This document shows positions 50,749-59,805 of a stretch of DNA of 64,000 bases, in pieces. Made by a program: the position numbers and the translations under genes. The stretch is from positions 62,001 to 126,000 of the forward strand of contig NZ_JANHLC010000007.1 of NCBI RefSeq assembly GCF_028682395.1, given 5' to 3'. Source of the DNA: Pseudomonas putida. GTDB lineage: Bacteria > Pseudomonadota > Gammaproteobacteria > Pseudomonadales > Pseudomonadaceae. The notes beneath the pieces are model-generated. The model was not told the origin of the DNA. It did no database searches and saw only the letters and a list, made by a program, of their open reading frames with translations. How positions within the stretch are numbered: position 1 is the first letter of the stretch; the number at the start of each line of letters is the position of its first letter.

Positions 50749-52251
50749 ATGCCTTTTATCCCGCCCAGGCGTTGGTTGATTCTTATCGCCGTGATGCTGG
50801 CGTTTCTGCCAATCGTGATCGACATGACGATCCTGCATATCGCGGTGCCGTCACTGGCGCTCGCGCTCGGCGCATCGGGAACAGAGATTCTCTGGATCAT
50901 CGATATCTACCCACTGCTCATGGCCGGCTTGCTGGTGCCCATGGGCACATTGGCCGACCGTATGGGCAATCGGCGCATTCTGCTCGGTGGCCTGAGCGTG
51001 TTTGGCGTCGCCTCGTTGCTGGCCGCCTTCGCCCAGACGCCGGCCATGCTGATCGGTGCCCGGGTGCTGCTCGCGCTTGGCGGTGCGATGATCATGCCCT
51101 GTGTGCTGGGCATCATCCGCCGAAACTTCGAGGACGAACGCGAGCGGGCTGTGGCCCTTGGGTTATGGGGCACGGTCGGCGCTGCCGGTGCTGCGGTGGG
51201 GCCGTTGATCGGTGGTGCGCTGCTCGAGCACTTCTGGTGGGGATCGGTCTTCCTGATCAATGTGCCGATCATGGCGGTGGTCATTCCGGTCGCGTTCATG
51301 TGGCTACCGCGCGTGGAGATCATGACGCCAGGTCGGTGGGCGTTCGGCCAGGCGCTGGGGCTTATCGCCGGCATCATTTGCGTTGTTTACAGCATAAAGG
51401 CCGGTATCGGTGCGACGCAGCCGCTGTGGGTCGTGGTCATGGTGTTACTGCTGGGCCTGGCCTTGTTGGCGATCTTCGTGAGCCAGCAACTGCGCTCGCA
51501 GACGCCGATGCTGGATCTTTCGCTGTTTTCGCACCCGGCGGTTGTGGCCGGCATGATCATGGCGGTGGTCGCCACGGGGGCGCTGGCGGGGGTCGAGCTG
51601 ACGCTCGCGTTGGAGTTGCAGTTCGTGCTGGACAAGACGCCGCTGCAGGCCGGGGTCTTCATGATTCCGATCATGGCTGCCGCTGCGGTGGGGGGACCGG
51701 TGGCGGGCTATCTGTCCAACCGCTTCGGACTGCGCTGGGTCGCCAGTCTATCGCTGGCCATTTCCGCGGGCGCCCTGGCTTTTCTGGCACTCGCCGATTT
51801 CCATATTCCGGGCCTGGCTGTTCCAATCCAGCTTGCGGTGCTGGGCCTGGCGTTGAGTATCGGCCTCACGGCGTCGTCCATCGCGATCATGGGCTCGGTC
51901 GATGCCAGTAAAGGCGGTGTCGCGGGTTCGTTGGAGGCGACGGCCTATGAGCTGGGCACCGGGCTGGGCATCACTTTTTTTGGCGTGTTCATGTCCAGCG
52001 TGTTTGCCCGGACCATCGCACTACCGGTCGGTCTTGAGCCGACCTTCGCTGCCCAGGCAGCCAGGTCGATAGGGGACAGCTACGTTGTCGCCCAAAGCCT
52101 GAACGGGCCCCAGGCCGCCGAATTGATCAGGGCGGCAAAAGATGCCTTTTCGACCACCCACTCGACCCTTTTGATGACATCTGCAGTGCTGATTGGTTGT
52201 CTGGCCATCGTCGTGTTCCTGATGCTCAGGAGCTACCGCGCCAACCACTAG
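50749..52251 (+). CDS. SmvA-type multidrug MFS transporter (DHA2)
   Basis: A 500-residue, 14-helix drug:H+ antiporter. MTILHIAVPSLALALGASGT in helix 1 with ILWIIDIYPLLMAG in helix 2 is typical of SmvA/QacA, and GTLADRMGNRRILLGG is the DHA2 loop motif. The export of cationic biocides such as methyl viologen or chlorhexidine is the known role of this group. The LysR gene at 52305 converges with it. Confidence 0.88.
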   Translation: MPFIPPRRWLILIAVMLAFLPIVIDMTILHIAVPSLALALGASGTEILWIIDIYPLLMAGLLVPMGTLADRMGNRRILLGGLSVFGVASLLAAFAQTPAMLIGARVLLALGGAMIMPCVLGIIRRNFEDERERAVALGLWGTVGAAGAAVGPLIGGALLEHFWWGSVFLINVPIMAVVIPVAFMWLPRVEIMTPGRWAFGQALGLIAGIICVVYSIKAGIGATQPLWVVVMVLLLGLALLAIFVSQQLRSQTPMLDLSLFSHPAVVAGMIMAVVATGALAGVELTLALELQFVLDKTPLQAGVFMIPIMAAAAVGGPVAGYLSNRFGLRWVASLSLAISAGALAFLALADFHIPGLAVPIQLAVLGLALSIGLTASSIAIMGSVDASKGGVAGSLEATAYELGTGLGITFFGVFMSSVFARTIALPVGLEPTFAAQAARSIGDSYVVAQSLNGPQAAELIRAAKDAFSTTHSTLLMTSAVLIGCLAIVVFLMLRSYRANH

Positions 52252-52304
52252 AAGTATTGCGTGCAACCCAACTTGGCCCATCCGGTACGTTTTGCGCCTG
52301 GGTC

Positions 52305-53249
52305 TCAAGCCTGAAGTCGGTCCCAGGGAGCCGTGGGCGTAAAGGCGTGCAGGAGCGCGTCGACCGTCGCCCGGATCTTGGGGGCCAGGTCGCGGTTTAC
52401 CGGCCAGAGCGCATGGATCGGCGTGCCCTCAACGCCTGCGGGCGCCAGCACTGAGACCAGTGTTCCGTTGCGCAATTGATCCGCCACCAGCCAGGTCGGA
52501 AATTGTCCGAGGCCCAAACCGTTGAGCACGGCGGCTCGCAACGCTTCGCCGTCGCTGATGGTATGTCGCCCGTCGATTTTACGGTTCACGAGTTGGCCCT
52601 GGTGATCCAGCAATTGCCAGGGATGTACGTAGCTGCCTTGGGCAAAGGTGAGGCAGGCGTGTTGCGCCAGATCGTCAATGCCGGTGGGCTGCCCATGAGC
52701 GGCCAGGTAGACCGGTGAACCGCAGGTGACCACGCGTTGCTGCCCCAGGTAGCGTGCGCAAAGCGAAGCGCTGTCGTCCAGGGTGCCCAAACGCACCACC
52801 AGGTCGATGTGCTCTTCCAAAAGATCCACCGCACGGTCGGAAAACCTTACGTCCAACGCCAGCTTCGGATGCGTATGGGCCAGCTCACAAAGAACGGGCA
52901 TGACCCATAACCGGCCGAATGCCACTGGCAGATTGATCCGCAGCGTTCCCGACACCTCGGTACGGCGGGCGGCTGCCCGCGCTTCGGCTTCCTCCAGCTC
53001 GGCGAGCACCCGCAGGCAGCTTTGGTGGAAATCAAGGCCTTCGGCCGTAAGCGACAGGCGGCGAGTCGTGCGGTTCAGCAGCTTGACGCCCAAACGCTGT
53101 TCCAGGGTTGCCACGCTCTTGCCTATCGCTGACTTGGAGAGCCCGATTTTACTGGCGGCCGCCGTGAAGCTGCCGGCTTCTACGGCATGGACAAATGCGG
53201 TAATGCCTTGCAGGCGGGTGGCGCTGTAGGTCGACATTGAAAGGCTCAT
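52305..53249 (-). CDS. LysR-family transcriptional regulator
   Basis: A 314-residue LysR protein of the AaeR/DsdC-like type with the helix-turn-helix ITAFVHAVEAGSFTAAASKI and LSKSAIGKSVATLEQRLGVK, followed by SGTLRINLPVAFGRLWVMPV and HIDLVVRLGTLDD in the effector part. In-frame ATGs exist at 53249 and 53237, neither with a strong ribosome site. It diverges from the MDR gene at 53358 over about 110 bp, so it is probably that gene's regulator. Confidence 0.88.
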   Translation of the reverse strand: MSLSMSTYSATRLQGITAFVHAVEAGSFTAAASKIGLSKSAIGKSVATLEQRLGVKLLNRTTRRLSLTAEGLDFHQSCLRVLAELEEAEARAAARRTEVSGTLRINLPVAFGRLWVMPVLCELAHTHPKLALDVRFSDRAVDLLEEHIDLVVRLGTLDDSASLCARYLGQQRVVTCGSPVYLAAHGQPTGIDDLAQHACLTFAQGSYVHPWQLLDHQGQLVNRKIDGRHTISDGEALRAAVLNGLGLGQFPTWLVADQLRNGTLVSVLAPAGVEGTPIHALWPVNRDLAPKIRATVDALLHAFTPTAPWDRLQA

Positions 53250-53357
53250 TGAAGAATCAAAGTGGCTAGTTTAGGTCGAATTATTCACAACATAAGCGAA
53301 TTAATCGTCAATAAGCTAAAGCGCTCGATCACGCCTAAGGCGAAGGAGCTTTGAAAC

Positions 53358-54392
53358 ATGGCGAGCGAACTCATGAACAGCTGGCAATTATCGACTTTTG
53401 GTCTGGCGAACCTGGAACAAGTGCGGCGGCCTCTTCCACGCGTTGGCCCCAATGAAGTGCTGATCAAAGTCGCCGCGGTATCGCTGAATTATCGGGACAA
53501 GCTGGTCATCAACGGCGGGCTGCTGCAAGACCCGCCTGCCATGCCTTTCGTTCCGGTTTCCGACATGGCCGGGGAGGTGGTCGACGTGGGGCCGCAGGTC
53601 ACTCGCTGGAAAGTGGGGGACCGCGTGATGGGCCATTTCTGGAGCCAGTGGCTGGACGGCGAGCCGCCTCGGGAGATGCTCCAGCACGGCCTGTCGCTTG
53701 GCGGTCCGCTCCCGGGGATGTTGGCTGAGTATGTTGTGCTTCACGAGTCAGTGGCTGTCGCGTCGCCCGTGTCCCTATCAGACGAACAGGCCTGCACCTT
53801 GCCGGTGGCGGCCCTCACGGCCTGGTTTGCCCTGGTCGAAGCCGGGCAACTGCGCCCAGGCCAGACGGTGCTGGTGCAGGGCACGGGAGGGGTAGCGTTG
53901 TTCGGCCTGCAGTTCGCCCAGGCGCTGGGCGCGCGGGTGATTGTCACCTCACGGCACGACGACAAGCTGGAGCGCGCAAGCGCCTTGGGGGCCTGGGCTG
54001 GCATCAACACCGCTCGCACACCGGCGTGGGCAGCCGTGGTACGTGAGTTGACCGCAGACGAAGGGGTCGATCATGTGTTGGAGTTGGTGGGCGGGGATAA
54101 CCTGCGCCAGTCCGTGGATGCTCTGACGGCCTCCGGGAACATCTTGCAGATTGGTTTTATGGACGACACCGACATTCGCCTGCCGGCCCTCGCCCTGATG
54201 CTGCGGCGCGCCACATTGCGGGGTGTGTCGGTGGGGCACCGGCGAGCCTTCGAAGACATGAGCCGGGCTATCGACCAACACCGTATCAAGCCGGTGATCG
54301 ACGAGGTGTTTTCGTTCGAGCAGGCTCGGGCTGCATTCAAGCGTCTGGAGCGTGGGTCATTTGGCAAGCTGGTAATAAGGGTCGGGGATTAG
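53358..54392 (+). CDS. Zinc-independent MDR alcohol dehydrogenase/quinone reductase type
   Basis: A 344-residue medium-chain dehydrogenase/reductase. The catalytic half has VAAVSLNYRDKLVINGG, where the usual zinc cysteine is replaced by Asn/Tyr, so the quinone-oxidoreductase type is indicated. The Rossmann half reads VLVQGTGGVALFGLQFAQAL with the GxGGVA motif and FMDDTDIRLPALALMLRRAT further on. AAGGAG lies about ten bases before the ATG. Substrate unknown. It is divergent from a LysR regulator. Confidence 0.88.
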   Translation: MASELMNSWQLSTFGLANLEQVRRPLPRVGPNEVLIKVAAVSLNYRDKLVINGGLLQDPPAMPFVPVSDMAGEVVDVGPQVTRWKVGDRVMGHFWSQWLDGEPPREMLQHGLSLGGPLPGMLAEYVVLHESVAVASPVSLSDEQACTLPVAALTAWFALVEAGQLRPGQTVLVQGTGGVALFGLQFAQALGARVIVTSRHDDKLERASALGAWAGINTARTPAWAAVVRELTADEGVDHVLELVGGDNLRQSVDALTASGNILQIGFMDDTDIRLPALALMLRRATLRGVSVGHRRAFEDMSRAIDQHRIKPVIDEVFSFEQARAAFKRLERGSFGKLVIRVGD

Positions 54393-54499
54393 CAGAAACC
54401 CCAGCTGCGGCAGAGCTTGCAGCACCCGGTGTTGGTGCGCCTGAATAGTTCCTGGGCGCGTATTCAATCGCCCAGGTCCTGGTCGGCTATAGCTCTGGA

Positions 54500-55912
54500 T
54501 TACAGCCCCCATCGCTCAAGTGCAGGCGTGCGCGGGTCAAGTAACAGTGACGGTGCCAGCGCGCTCGCCATGTTCAGCAAGTGCCTATCGGTACCGACCG
54601 GGGAGAGAAGCTGCACGCCTATCGGCATCTGTGCTTCATCGAAGCCGGCGGGCAGGGCGATTGCGGGCGTGCCGAGGTAATTACCGGCTCGGCTGAAGGT
54701 GCCAATGCTGGCGTGATGAGTATCCGCGTCATCAAGGGGCAGGGCACCATGACCGCTGACAGGCATCATCAACACACCGGATAAACCGATCGCGTGTGTG
54801 AAGGCCTCGGCTGTGCTTGCACGGTGGGCGATGGCCTTTTCGTAGGCGTCTCGGCTGATATCCGCGCCCGCCAGGATTCGATTGCGTACGACCTCCCAGA
54901 GTGGCTGCGCAGGGTCATGTGCCAGATGTCCAAACTCGCGATAACCCTCATAAGCAATGATCAACGAGTTGTACTCGGACAACCGACCGATATATAGCTC
55001 ATCCTCCGGGGCCCAGTATTCGAGCGTCCAACCGGCCGTGTGCAGGTTGGTCAATACCTGCTCCCAAACGCGACGGGTGCCATTGGACAGTGCGCAGGGG
55101 AACGCCCGCTGATCCAGTACGAACACGCTGCCTGGCTTGGCTAGCACCTGTTCATCGTCCAGTTCAGACTGAACGTTCAACCCAATGTGGGTACACGGGC
55201 TGGCCATGATTGCGGTGAGCGCCTGTGCGTCGCACACGTTGCGCGCGATGGGGCCCAGCACATCCAGGCTCGGCGCGAGTGGGACCACACCGTCCACGCT
55301 AATGAGCCCGCTGGACGGCTTGAAACCGACCAAATGATTGAGCGATGCGGGAGCCCGTATCGAGCCGCCGGTATCGCCACCCACTGCAATAGGGACCAGC
55401 CCTGCCGCGACGGCGACCGCCGCGCCTGAAGAAGAGCCACCCGGGGCGCGATGCAGCGTGGCGTCCCAGGGGTTCCAGGGGGTGCCCCGGGTCGGGTTCT
55501 GTCCGGATAATCCGAAGGCGAATTCGGTCATCTGGGTCTTGCCCAGGATCACCATGCCGGCCGCCTGCAAGCGTTCGACGACGGTGGCGGTTACGCAACT
55601 GATAGTCGTCAGGCGGCTTAACGAGCCTGCCGATGCGGCGGTGTTGGCCATTTCGATACTGTCCTTGATGGCCACCGGCACGCCATGCAACGGACTCAAG
55701 GGCTGACCGCTCACGAGCGCCTGATCGGCGGCATCGGCTGCCGCCAGGGCTTGCTCGGCGAACACCAGCGTAAAGGCGTTAAGCGCACTGCTGCGCGCAA
55801 TGCGCTCCAGAAAGTACTGCGTGACGGCGCGCGAAGTGATCTGCCGGGTCGCGATCAGATGGGCAATCTGTAGGGCGGTCTGGAAACAAAGGGCTTCGGA
55901 TCGTTCGAGCAT
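54500..55912 (-). CDS. Amidase (amidase signature family)
   Basis: A 470-residue amidase that hydrolyses a C-N amide bond with a Ser-cisSer-Lys triad. Lys83 is in VPVAIKDSIE, the cis-Ser is Ser160 in APGGSSSGAAVAV, and the nucleophile is Ser184 in GGDTGGSIRAPAS, spaced 24 residues apart as usual. Length is normal for the family. The gene follows the MHS transporter after 86 bp on the same strand, so import and hydrolysis of the same compound is likely. The compound is unknown. Confidence 0.92.
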   Translation of the reverse strand: MLERSEALCFQTALQIAHLIATRQITSRAVTQYFLERIARSSALNAFTLVFAEQALAAADAADQALVSGQPLSPLHGVPVAIKDSIEMANTAASAGSLSRLTTISCVTATVVERLQAAGMVILGKTQMTEFAFGLSGQNPTRGTPWNPWDATLHRAPGGSSSGAAVAVAAGLVPIAVGGDTGGSIRAPASLNHLVGFKPSSGLISVDGVVPLAPSLDVLGPIARNVCDAQALTAIMASPCTHIGLNVQSELDDEQVLAKPGSVFVLDQRAFPCALSNGTRRVWEQVLTNLHTAGWTLEYWAPEDELYIGRLSEYNSLIIAYEGYREFGHLAHDPAQPLWEVVRNRILAGADISRDAYEKAIAHRASTAEAFTHAIGLSGVLMMPVSGHGALPLDDADTHHASIGTFSRAGNYLGTPAIALPAGFDEAQMPIGVQLLSPVGTDRHLLNMASALAPSLLLDPRTPALERWGL

Positions 55913-55999
55913 AATCTCTAGGTTCTAAAATGTGTAAGTCGGTATCCCCGTGCTCGAAGATCGTTGACGGGGATCACATAGCGTTGTGTAAGCGGGTGA

Positions 56000-57292
56000 C
56001 TATTTCAGGGGCTTTCCGGCGGTCTCTGGCATCTTGATAAAGGTCAGGAGCGTCAATGCGGCGCCGGCGAGCACGTAATAGAAGAACCAGCTTTCCTGAC
56101 CGTTGCTCTGCAACCAGGTCAGCAGGTAGGGCGTGGTACCGCCCAGCAGGGCCACCATCAGATTGTAGGGCGCACCAATACCGACGGCGCGGACGCTGCT
56201 CGGGAATTGCTCAGACATGATTGCGGGGGCAATCGAGGTATACAGCGCATAGAGCAACAGGCCGAACAACTCCACCAGCAGGATCGAAGAAAACGTCGGC
56301 TGCATATGGGTGATGATCGGGTAGAAGAACAGCAGGTAGCCCAGGGCGAAAGCAATCAACTGCGGCTTGCGTCCGAACTTGTCAGAGAGCATGCCGAAGA
56401 GTGGGTGTACGAGCATGAACACGACCATTGCCACCGTGTTCGCGGCAAACGCTGTCGAGGAATCGACGTGCAGAGCACGGATGGCATAGGTTGGGATGTA
56501 GATCACGAAGAGGTAAAAGGCAAAGGTGCTGAGGATCGAAAAGCCGACAATCCGCAGGGTCTCGCGCGGATAATCGCGCAGCAGGGTGCGCAGCGGTTGT
56601 TTCTCGACTTTCTTGGTAGGTTGCGGCGTGGAGGCTTCAGTTTCAGGTACCGACATACGCAGCCAAATGCCTGCGACACCGCCCAAGGCGCCGAGCAGGA
56701 ACGGAATGCGCCAGCCGAACTCGCGCATCTGCTCATCGGTGAGGATCGTGGTCAGTGACCAGCCGATCGCCGATGCGGTCAGAATGCCGGCGGCGGAGCT
56801 AAAGAAGACAAAGCTCGAAAAGAAGCCGCGCCGATGGTCTGGCGCCAGTTCGGCCAGGTACGTTGAGGCTGACGCGTATTCACCGCCTAACGAGAGGCCT
56901 TGCATCAGTCGCGCGATCACCAGCAAAACCGGCGCTAGCAGACCGATATGGTCGTAGGTGGGGGTAATGCCGATCATCAGTGACCCGCCGGCCATCAGCA
57001 GGATGGTGACCCCTAGCGCGGATTTGCGGCCATAGCGATCAGAGTAGATCCCTAGCGCCCAGCCACCGATGGGGCGCATGAAGAAGCCGACGGCGAAAAT
57101 AGCGAAAGTCGCCAGCAATGATGCCGTTTCGTCAGTTTTCGGAAAAAATTGCGTTGAAAAGAAGATCGCGAACGACGCATAGATCGTCCAATCGAACCAC
57201 TCCACGGCATTACCAATGCTCCCTGCAGCAATTTTGCGCGCGATTGAGACCTGCGGCTTTGCCGCCTGGGAAGTTTGAGTCGCATAATTCAT
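56000..57292 (-). CDS. MHS-family MFS transporter
   Basis: A 430-residue symporter of the metabolite:H+ (KgtP/ProP/ShiA) branch. The first cytoplasmic part reads AAGSIGNAVEWFDWTIYASF, the family motif, and IYSDRYGRKSALGVTILLMA carries the loop 2-3 signature. LMQGLSLGGEYASASTYLAE follows in helix 4-5. The ATG at 57292 begins MNYATQTSQ; the longer frame overlaps the divergent Lrp gene. It precedes the amidase gene, with the two-domain Lrp regulator upstream and divergent. Confidence 0.9.
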   Translation of the reverse strand: MNYATQTSQAAKPQVSIARKIAAGSIGNAVEWFDWTIYASFAIFFSTQFFPKTDETASLLATFAIFAVGFFMRPIGGWALGIYSDRYGRKSALGVTILLMAGGSLMIGITPTYDHIGLLAPVLLVIARLMQGLSLGGEYASASTYLAELAPDHRRGFFSSFVFFSSAAGILTASAIGWSLTTILTDEQMREFGWRIPFLLGALGGVAGIWLRMSVPETEASTPQPTKKVEKQPLRTLLRDYPRETLRIVGFSILSTFAFYLFVIYIPTYAIRALHVDSSTAFAANTVAMVVFMLVHPLFGMLSDKFGRKPQLIAFALGYLLFFYPIITHMQPTFSSILLVELFGLLLYALYTSIAPAIMSEQFPSSVRAVGIGAPYNLMVALLGGTTPYLLTWLQSNGQESWFFYYVLAGAALTLLTFIKMPETAGKPLK

Positions 57293-57389
57293 TGGCTTCT
57301 GCCTTTGGTTTTGAATTGTAGTTATATTTGGACATGCGCAGCCTTGTTTTGTTGTATTTTGGCCATCAAATGGAAGGTATTGTAAGAAT

Positions 57390-58379
57390 ATGGTCTCGTC
57401 AATCGATGATATTGATGAAAAAAGACATTTCGTGCTGGATGATACGGATTTGGCCTGCCTGATAGCGCTGCAAGCCAACCCTCGCGGCACCTGGCGGGAT
57501 CTGAGTGCGTGCTGCGATGTGGCGGAGCGAACCCTTTCGCGTCGCCTTCAACGGTTGATGGACAGCGGATATATCCGGGTGATCGGAGAGCTTGACCCGG
57601 TTGTCGTCGGTGGCGGTCCGGTGCTGCATGCGTGGATTCGGGTGGCTGACGGGCGCCAGATGGAAGTGGCGGAACACTTGGCGCAGTTGGCACAGGCGCG
57701 GGTGGTCATGGCGACCACGGGTGAGTTCGACATCTTCACCGAGCTCAACCTGCAGAGTGTCGAAGCGCTTTCTGACATGGTGGTGCGAGAGTTGCCGCTG
57801 GTGCCGGGGGTAAAGCAGGTTCAATCGCAGGTGGTACTGAGGTCGTTCCGACGCGCCAGTCGCTGGCGCATTGACGGTTCGGTGCCGACTGAGCCTGAGT
57901 CGGTGCTTACCGGGGCCATGAGCCTCAATGCTGATGAGCAGCGGCTACTGGGGGCGTTGCTGCTCGATGGCAGGGCGAGCCTCGGTGTGCTGGCTGAAAC
58001 CTGTGGCGTCAGCGAGCCGAAGGTTCAGCGCATGCTCAGCGCGCTGGTCGACAGTAATGCACTGACCTTTCGTGTGGAACTCGAGCCCCAGTTGGTCGGT
58101 TATGGGGTCGAAGCGATTCTATCGCTGCACACGCGACCGGGTGCGGCGGACAGCATTGCTCTGGAGCTGGCCAAGGATGAACACACCCGTTGCCTGTTTG
58201 GTACCAGCGGACGTTCGCAGCTGTTTTGGCACGTGCTCTGTCGCGATATTCATGATCTGTGGAGCGTCTCGACGGCGCGGATGGGGGCGCTGGAGGGGAT
58301 TATTTCCTGTGAGACCAACACGGTGGTTAGAGCTTACAAAAGAGCGGGCAGGGTGCGTCGCGGGCTGATGGTTGAGTAG
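57390..58379 (+). CDS. Two-domain Lrp/AsnC regulator (duplicated)
   Basis: A 329-residue protein, twice the usual Lrp length. One helix-turn-helix lies near residues 15-60 (DDTDLACLIALQANPRGTW, DVAERTLSRRLQRLMDSGY), and a second near 175-225 (NADEQRLLGALLLDGRASLG, GVSEPKVQRMLSALVDS); each is followed by an RAM-like domain. Such doubled Lrp proteins occur in Pseudomonas and can bind two effectors or act as a preformed dimer. It diverges from the MHS transporter-amidase pair and probably controls it. Confidence 0.87.
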   Translation: MVSSIDDIDEKRHFVLDDTDLACLIALQANPRGTWRDLSACCDVAERTLSRRLQRLMDSGYIRVIGELDPVVVGGGPVLHAWIRVADGRQMEVAEHLAQLAQARVVMATTGEFDIFTELNLQSVEALSDMVVRELPLVPGVKQVQSQVVLRSFRRASRWRIDGSVPTEPESVLTGAMSLNADEQRLLGALLLDGRASLGVLAETCGVSEPKVQRMLSALVDSNALTFRVELEPQLVGYGVEAILSLHTRPGAADSIALELAKDEHTRCLFGTSGRSQLFWHVLCRDIHDLWSVSTARMGALEGIISCETNTVVRAYKRAGRVRRGLMVE

Positions 58380-58574
58380 TGGGGTGGCGTCCCCTCAGTT
58401 GTCTGGGAACACGGCTGGAGCAGCGGGAAAGAGGGGCGCCCTACGACTCGAGGACGCCGATGCGCGTCCATTGTGGGCCAGTCGTGGCCTTGGGTGAGAG
58501 GCTGTGTTTGCCCTGAAACAGCCCTTCACCGCGGATGTTTTCGACGCGCGTCACAGGCGCAGCGTCGCAACGAA

Positions 58575-58607
58575 AAAAGGGGGACGTAGACTAAATCGGC
58601 CCCTTTT
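58575..58607. terminator. Bidirectional terminator between convergent genes
   Basis: AAAAGGGG at 58575-58582 pairs with CCCCTTTT at 58600-58607 across a 17-base loop. It lies between the Lrp gene (plus) and the GNAT gene (minus). Confidence 0.7.
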
Positions 58608-58618
58608 ACGTTTGCGAA

Positions 58619-59065
58619 TCAATCGAGCTGCTTTTCCATGGGCTGATAGACCAGCCCGGCGTACTCGCCCACGTCCCCTTTTATGACGAAGCCGTAGCGT
58701 TGGTAGGCCGCGACCGACGATAACGAAGCCCGTACCGTCACCACCTCACTCGCCGCCTGGGCGAGTGCCGCGTTGATTAGGCGCAAGCCAATGCCTCTGC
58801 GCTGCCAGCCCGGTGCGACAAAGAGCATCGCCACATGGCGCCCCTCCTTGAGCTCGATCAGCCCGACTATCTCGTCATCCGCGACGCAGATCAGCATCAG
58901 ATTGTCGCCCTTCATGCGCTCGGCAAACGCCTGCGCCGTGGCTACCTTGGCGAAGGTTTCCACCCCTTGCGTGGAAAGCGAGGGCGCAACGGCCTGGGTG
59001 AACGCGCTCAGGCACAGGGCGCTAGCGCTGGGTAATTCGTCGTGGGTGAGTGTGCGTATCTGCAT
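58619..59065 (-). CDS. GNAT family N-acetyltransferase
   Basis: A 148-residue acetyltransferase. The acetyl-CoA loop reads MLFVAPGWQRRGIGLRLINA near residues 80-99 (Q-R-R-G-I-G), and the C-terminal part SLSSVAAYQRYGFVIKGD carries the typical Y-x-x-x-G-F tail. The substrate is unknown. It is a single gene, transcribed toward the terminator it shares with the Lrp gene. Confidence 0.87.
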   Translation of the reverse strand: MQIRTLTHDELPSASALCLSAFTQAVAPSLSTQGVETFAKVATAQAFAERMKGDNLMLICVADDEIVGLIELKEGRHVAMLFVAPGWQRRGIGLRLINAALAQAASEVVTVRASLSSVAAYQRYGFVIKGDVGEYAGLVYQPMEKQLD

Positions 59066-59300
59066 GGCAATCGTCCGTGTCTGGAATGAAGGGTCAGGTT
59101 TATTTCGCCGTTCCGTCAGGTCGTCGTGCCTGGGCGTTTATCGCGGTGCAGAGCTGGCTCACAGCCTGTATTTGGGATAACTGTCGCGACTGCGGGCATT
59201 GTTGACGCACCAGGCGAGCGCGACGATTATGATGGCGCCGGCCACTTCCCTTGCGCCACCCACCCGCGAAACAGTCGATTTTTTCCTCCAAGGAGCCATC

Positions 59301-59735
59301 ATGGCATCAGGGCACTGTCTGTGCGGCGCGGTTCAGTTTTCCATTGCGGTTGAACCGCGCTTTTTCTATCGCTGCCATTGCAGCTTGTGCCGCCTGCAAA
59401 CCGGGGTTGGCCATAATCTCGCCACGCTGGTCAGGGCTCACGACTTTCAATGGACGGCGGGGCAGGCGGCGATTACCAGTTGGCGCAAACCCAGTGGCTA
59501 TCGGAACGATTTCTGCTCGCAGTGCGGCTCGACCGTGCCCAATGTGCTGCGCGAGTCGCCGTATTTCTGGATTCCCCTTGGGCTGCTCGAAGGTGAGCGG
59601 AGCATGGCGTGCATCGGGGACTTCTGTACGGATGACTGCATGCCCTGGGATGAGCCGCACACGGACAAGCGCTATGGTGGCGCGCCGGATTCACTGGAGT
59701 TTTTGTTGCAGGCGCTGCAGGTCAACGCTGATTGA
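59301..59735 (+). CDS. GFA family glutathione-dependent formaldehyde-activating-like protein
   Basis: A 144-residue zinc protein of the GFA/CENP-V fold. Metal-binding cysteines are in GHCLCGAVQ (Cys6, Cys8), YRCHCSLC (Cys25, Cys27, Cys30) and FCSQCGS. Family members bind glutathione or act on S-hydroxymethyl glutathione, but most are uncharacterised. AAGGAG lies right before the ATG at 59301; an upstream frame from 59199 has no support. Confidence 0.88.
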   Translation: MASGHCLCGAVQFSIAVEPRFFYRCHCSLCRLQTGVGHNLATLVRAHDFQWTAGQAAITSWRKPSGYRNDFCSQCGSTVPNVLRESPYFWIPLGLLEGERSMACIGDFCTDDCMPWDEPHTDKRYGGAPDSLEFLLQALQVNAD

Positions 59736-59805
59736 GTCTCGCGATACGGGCCAGCGCCTGGCCCGTGCCGCTCAGTGATAACGCAGGCACCTGGCTTGAA
59801 ACGTG

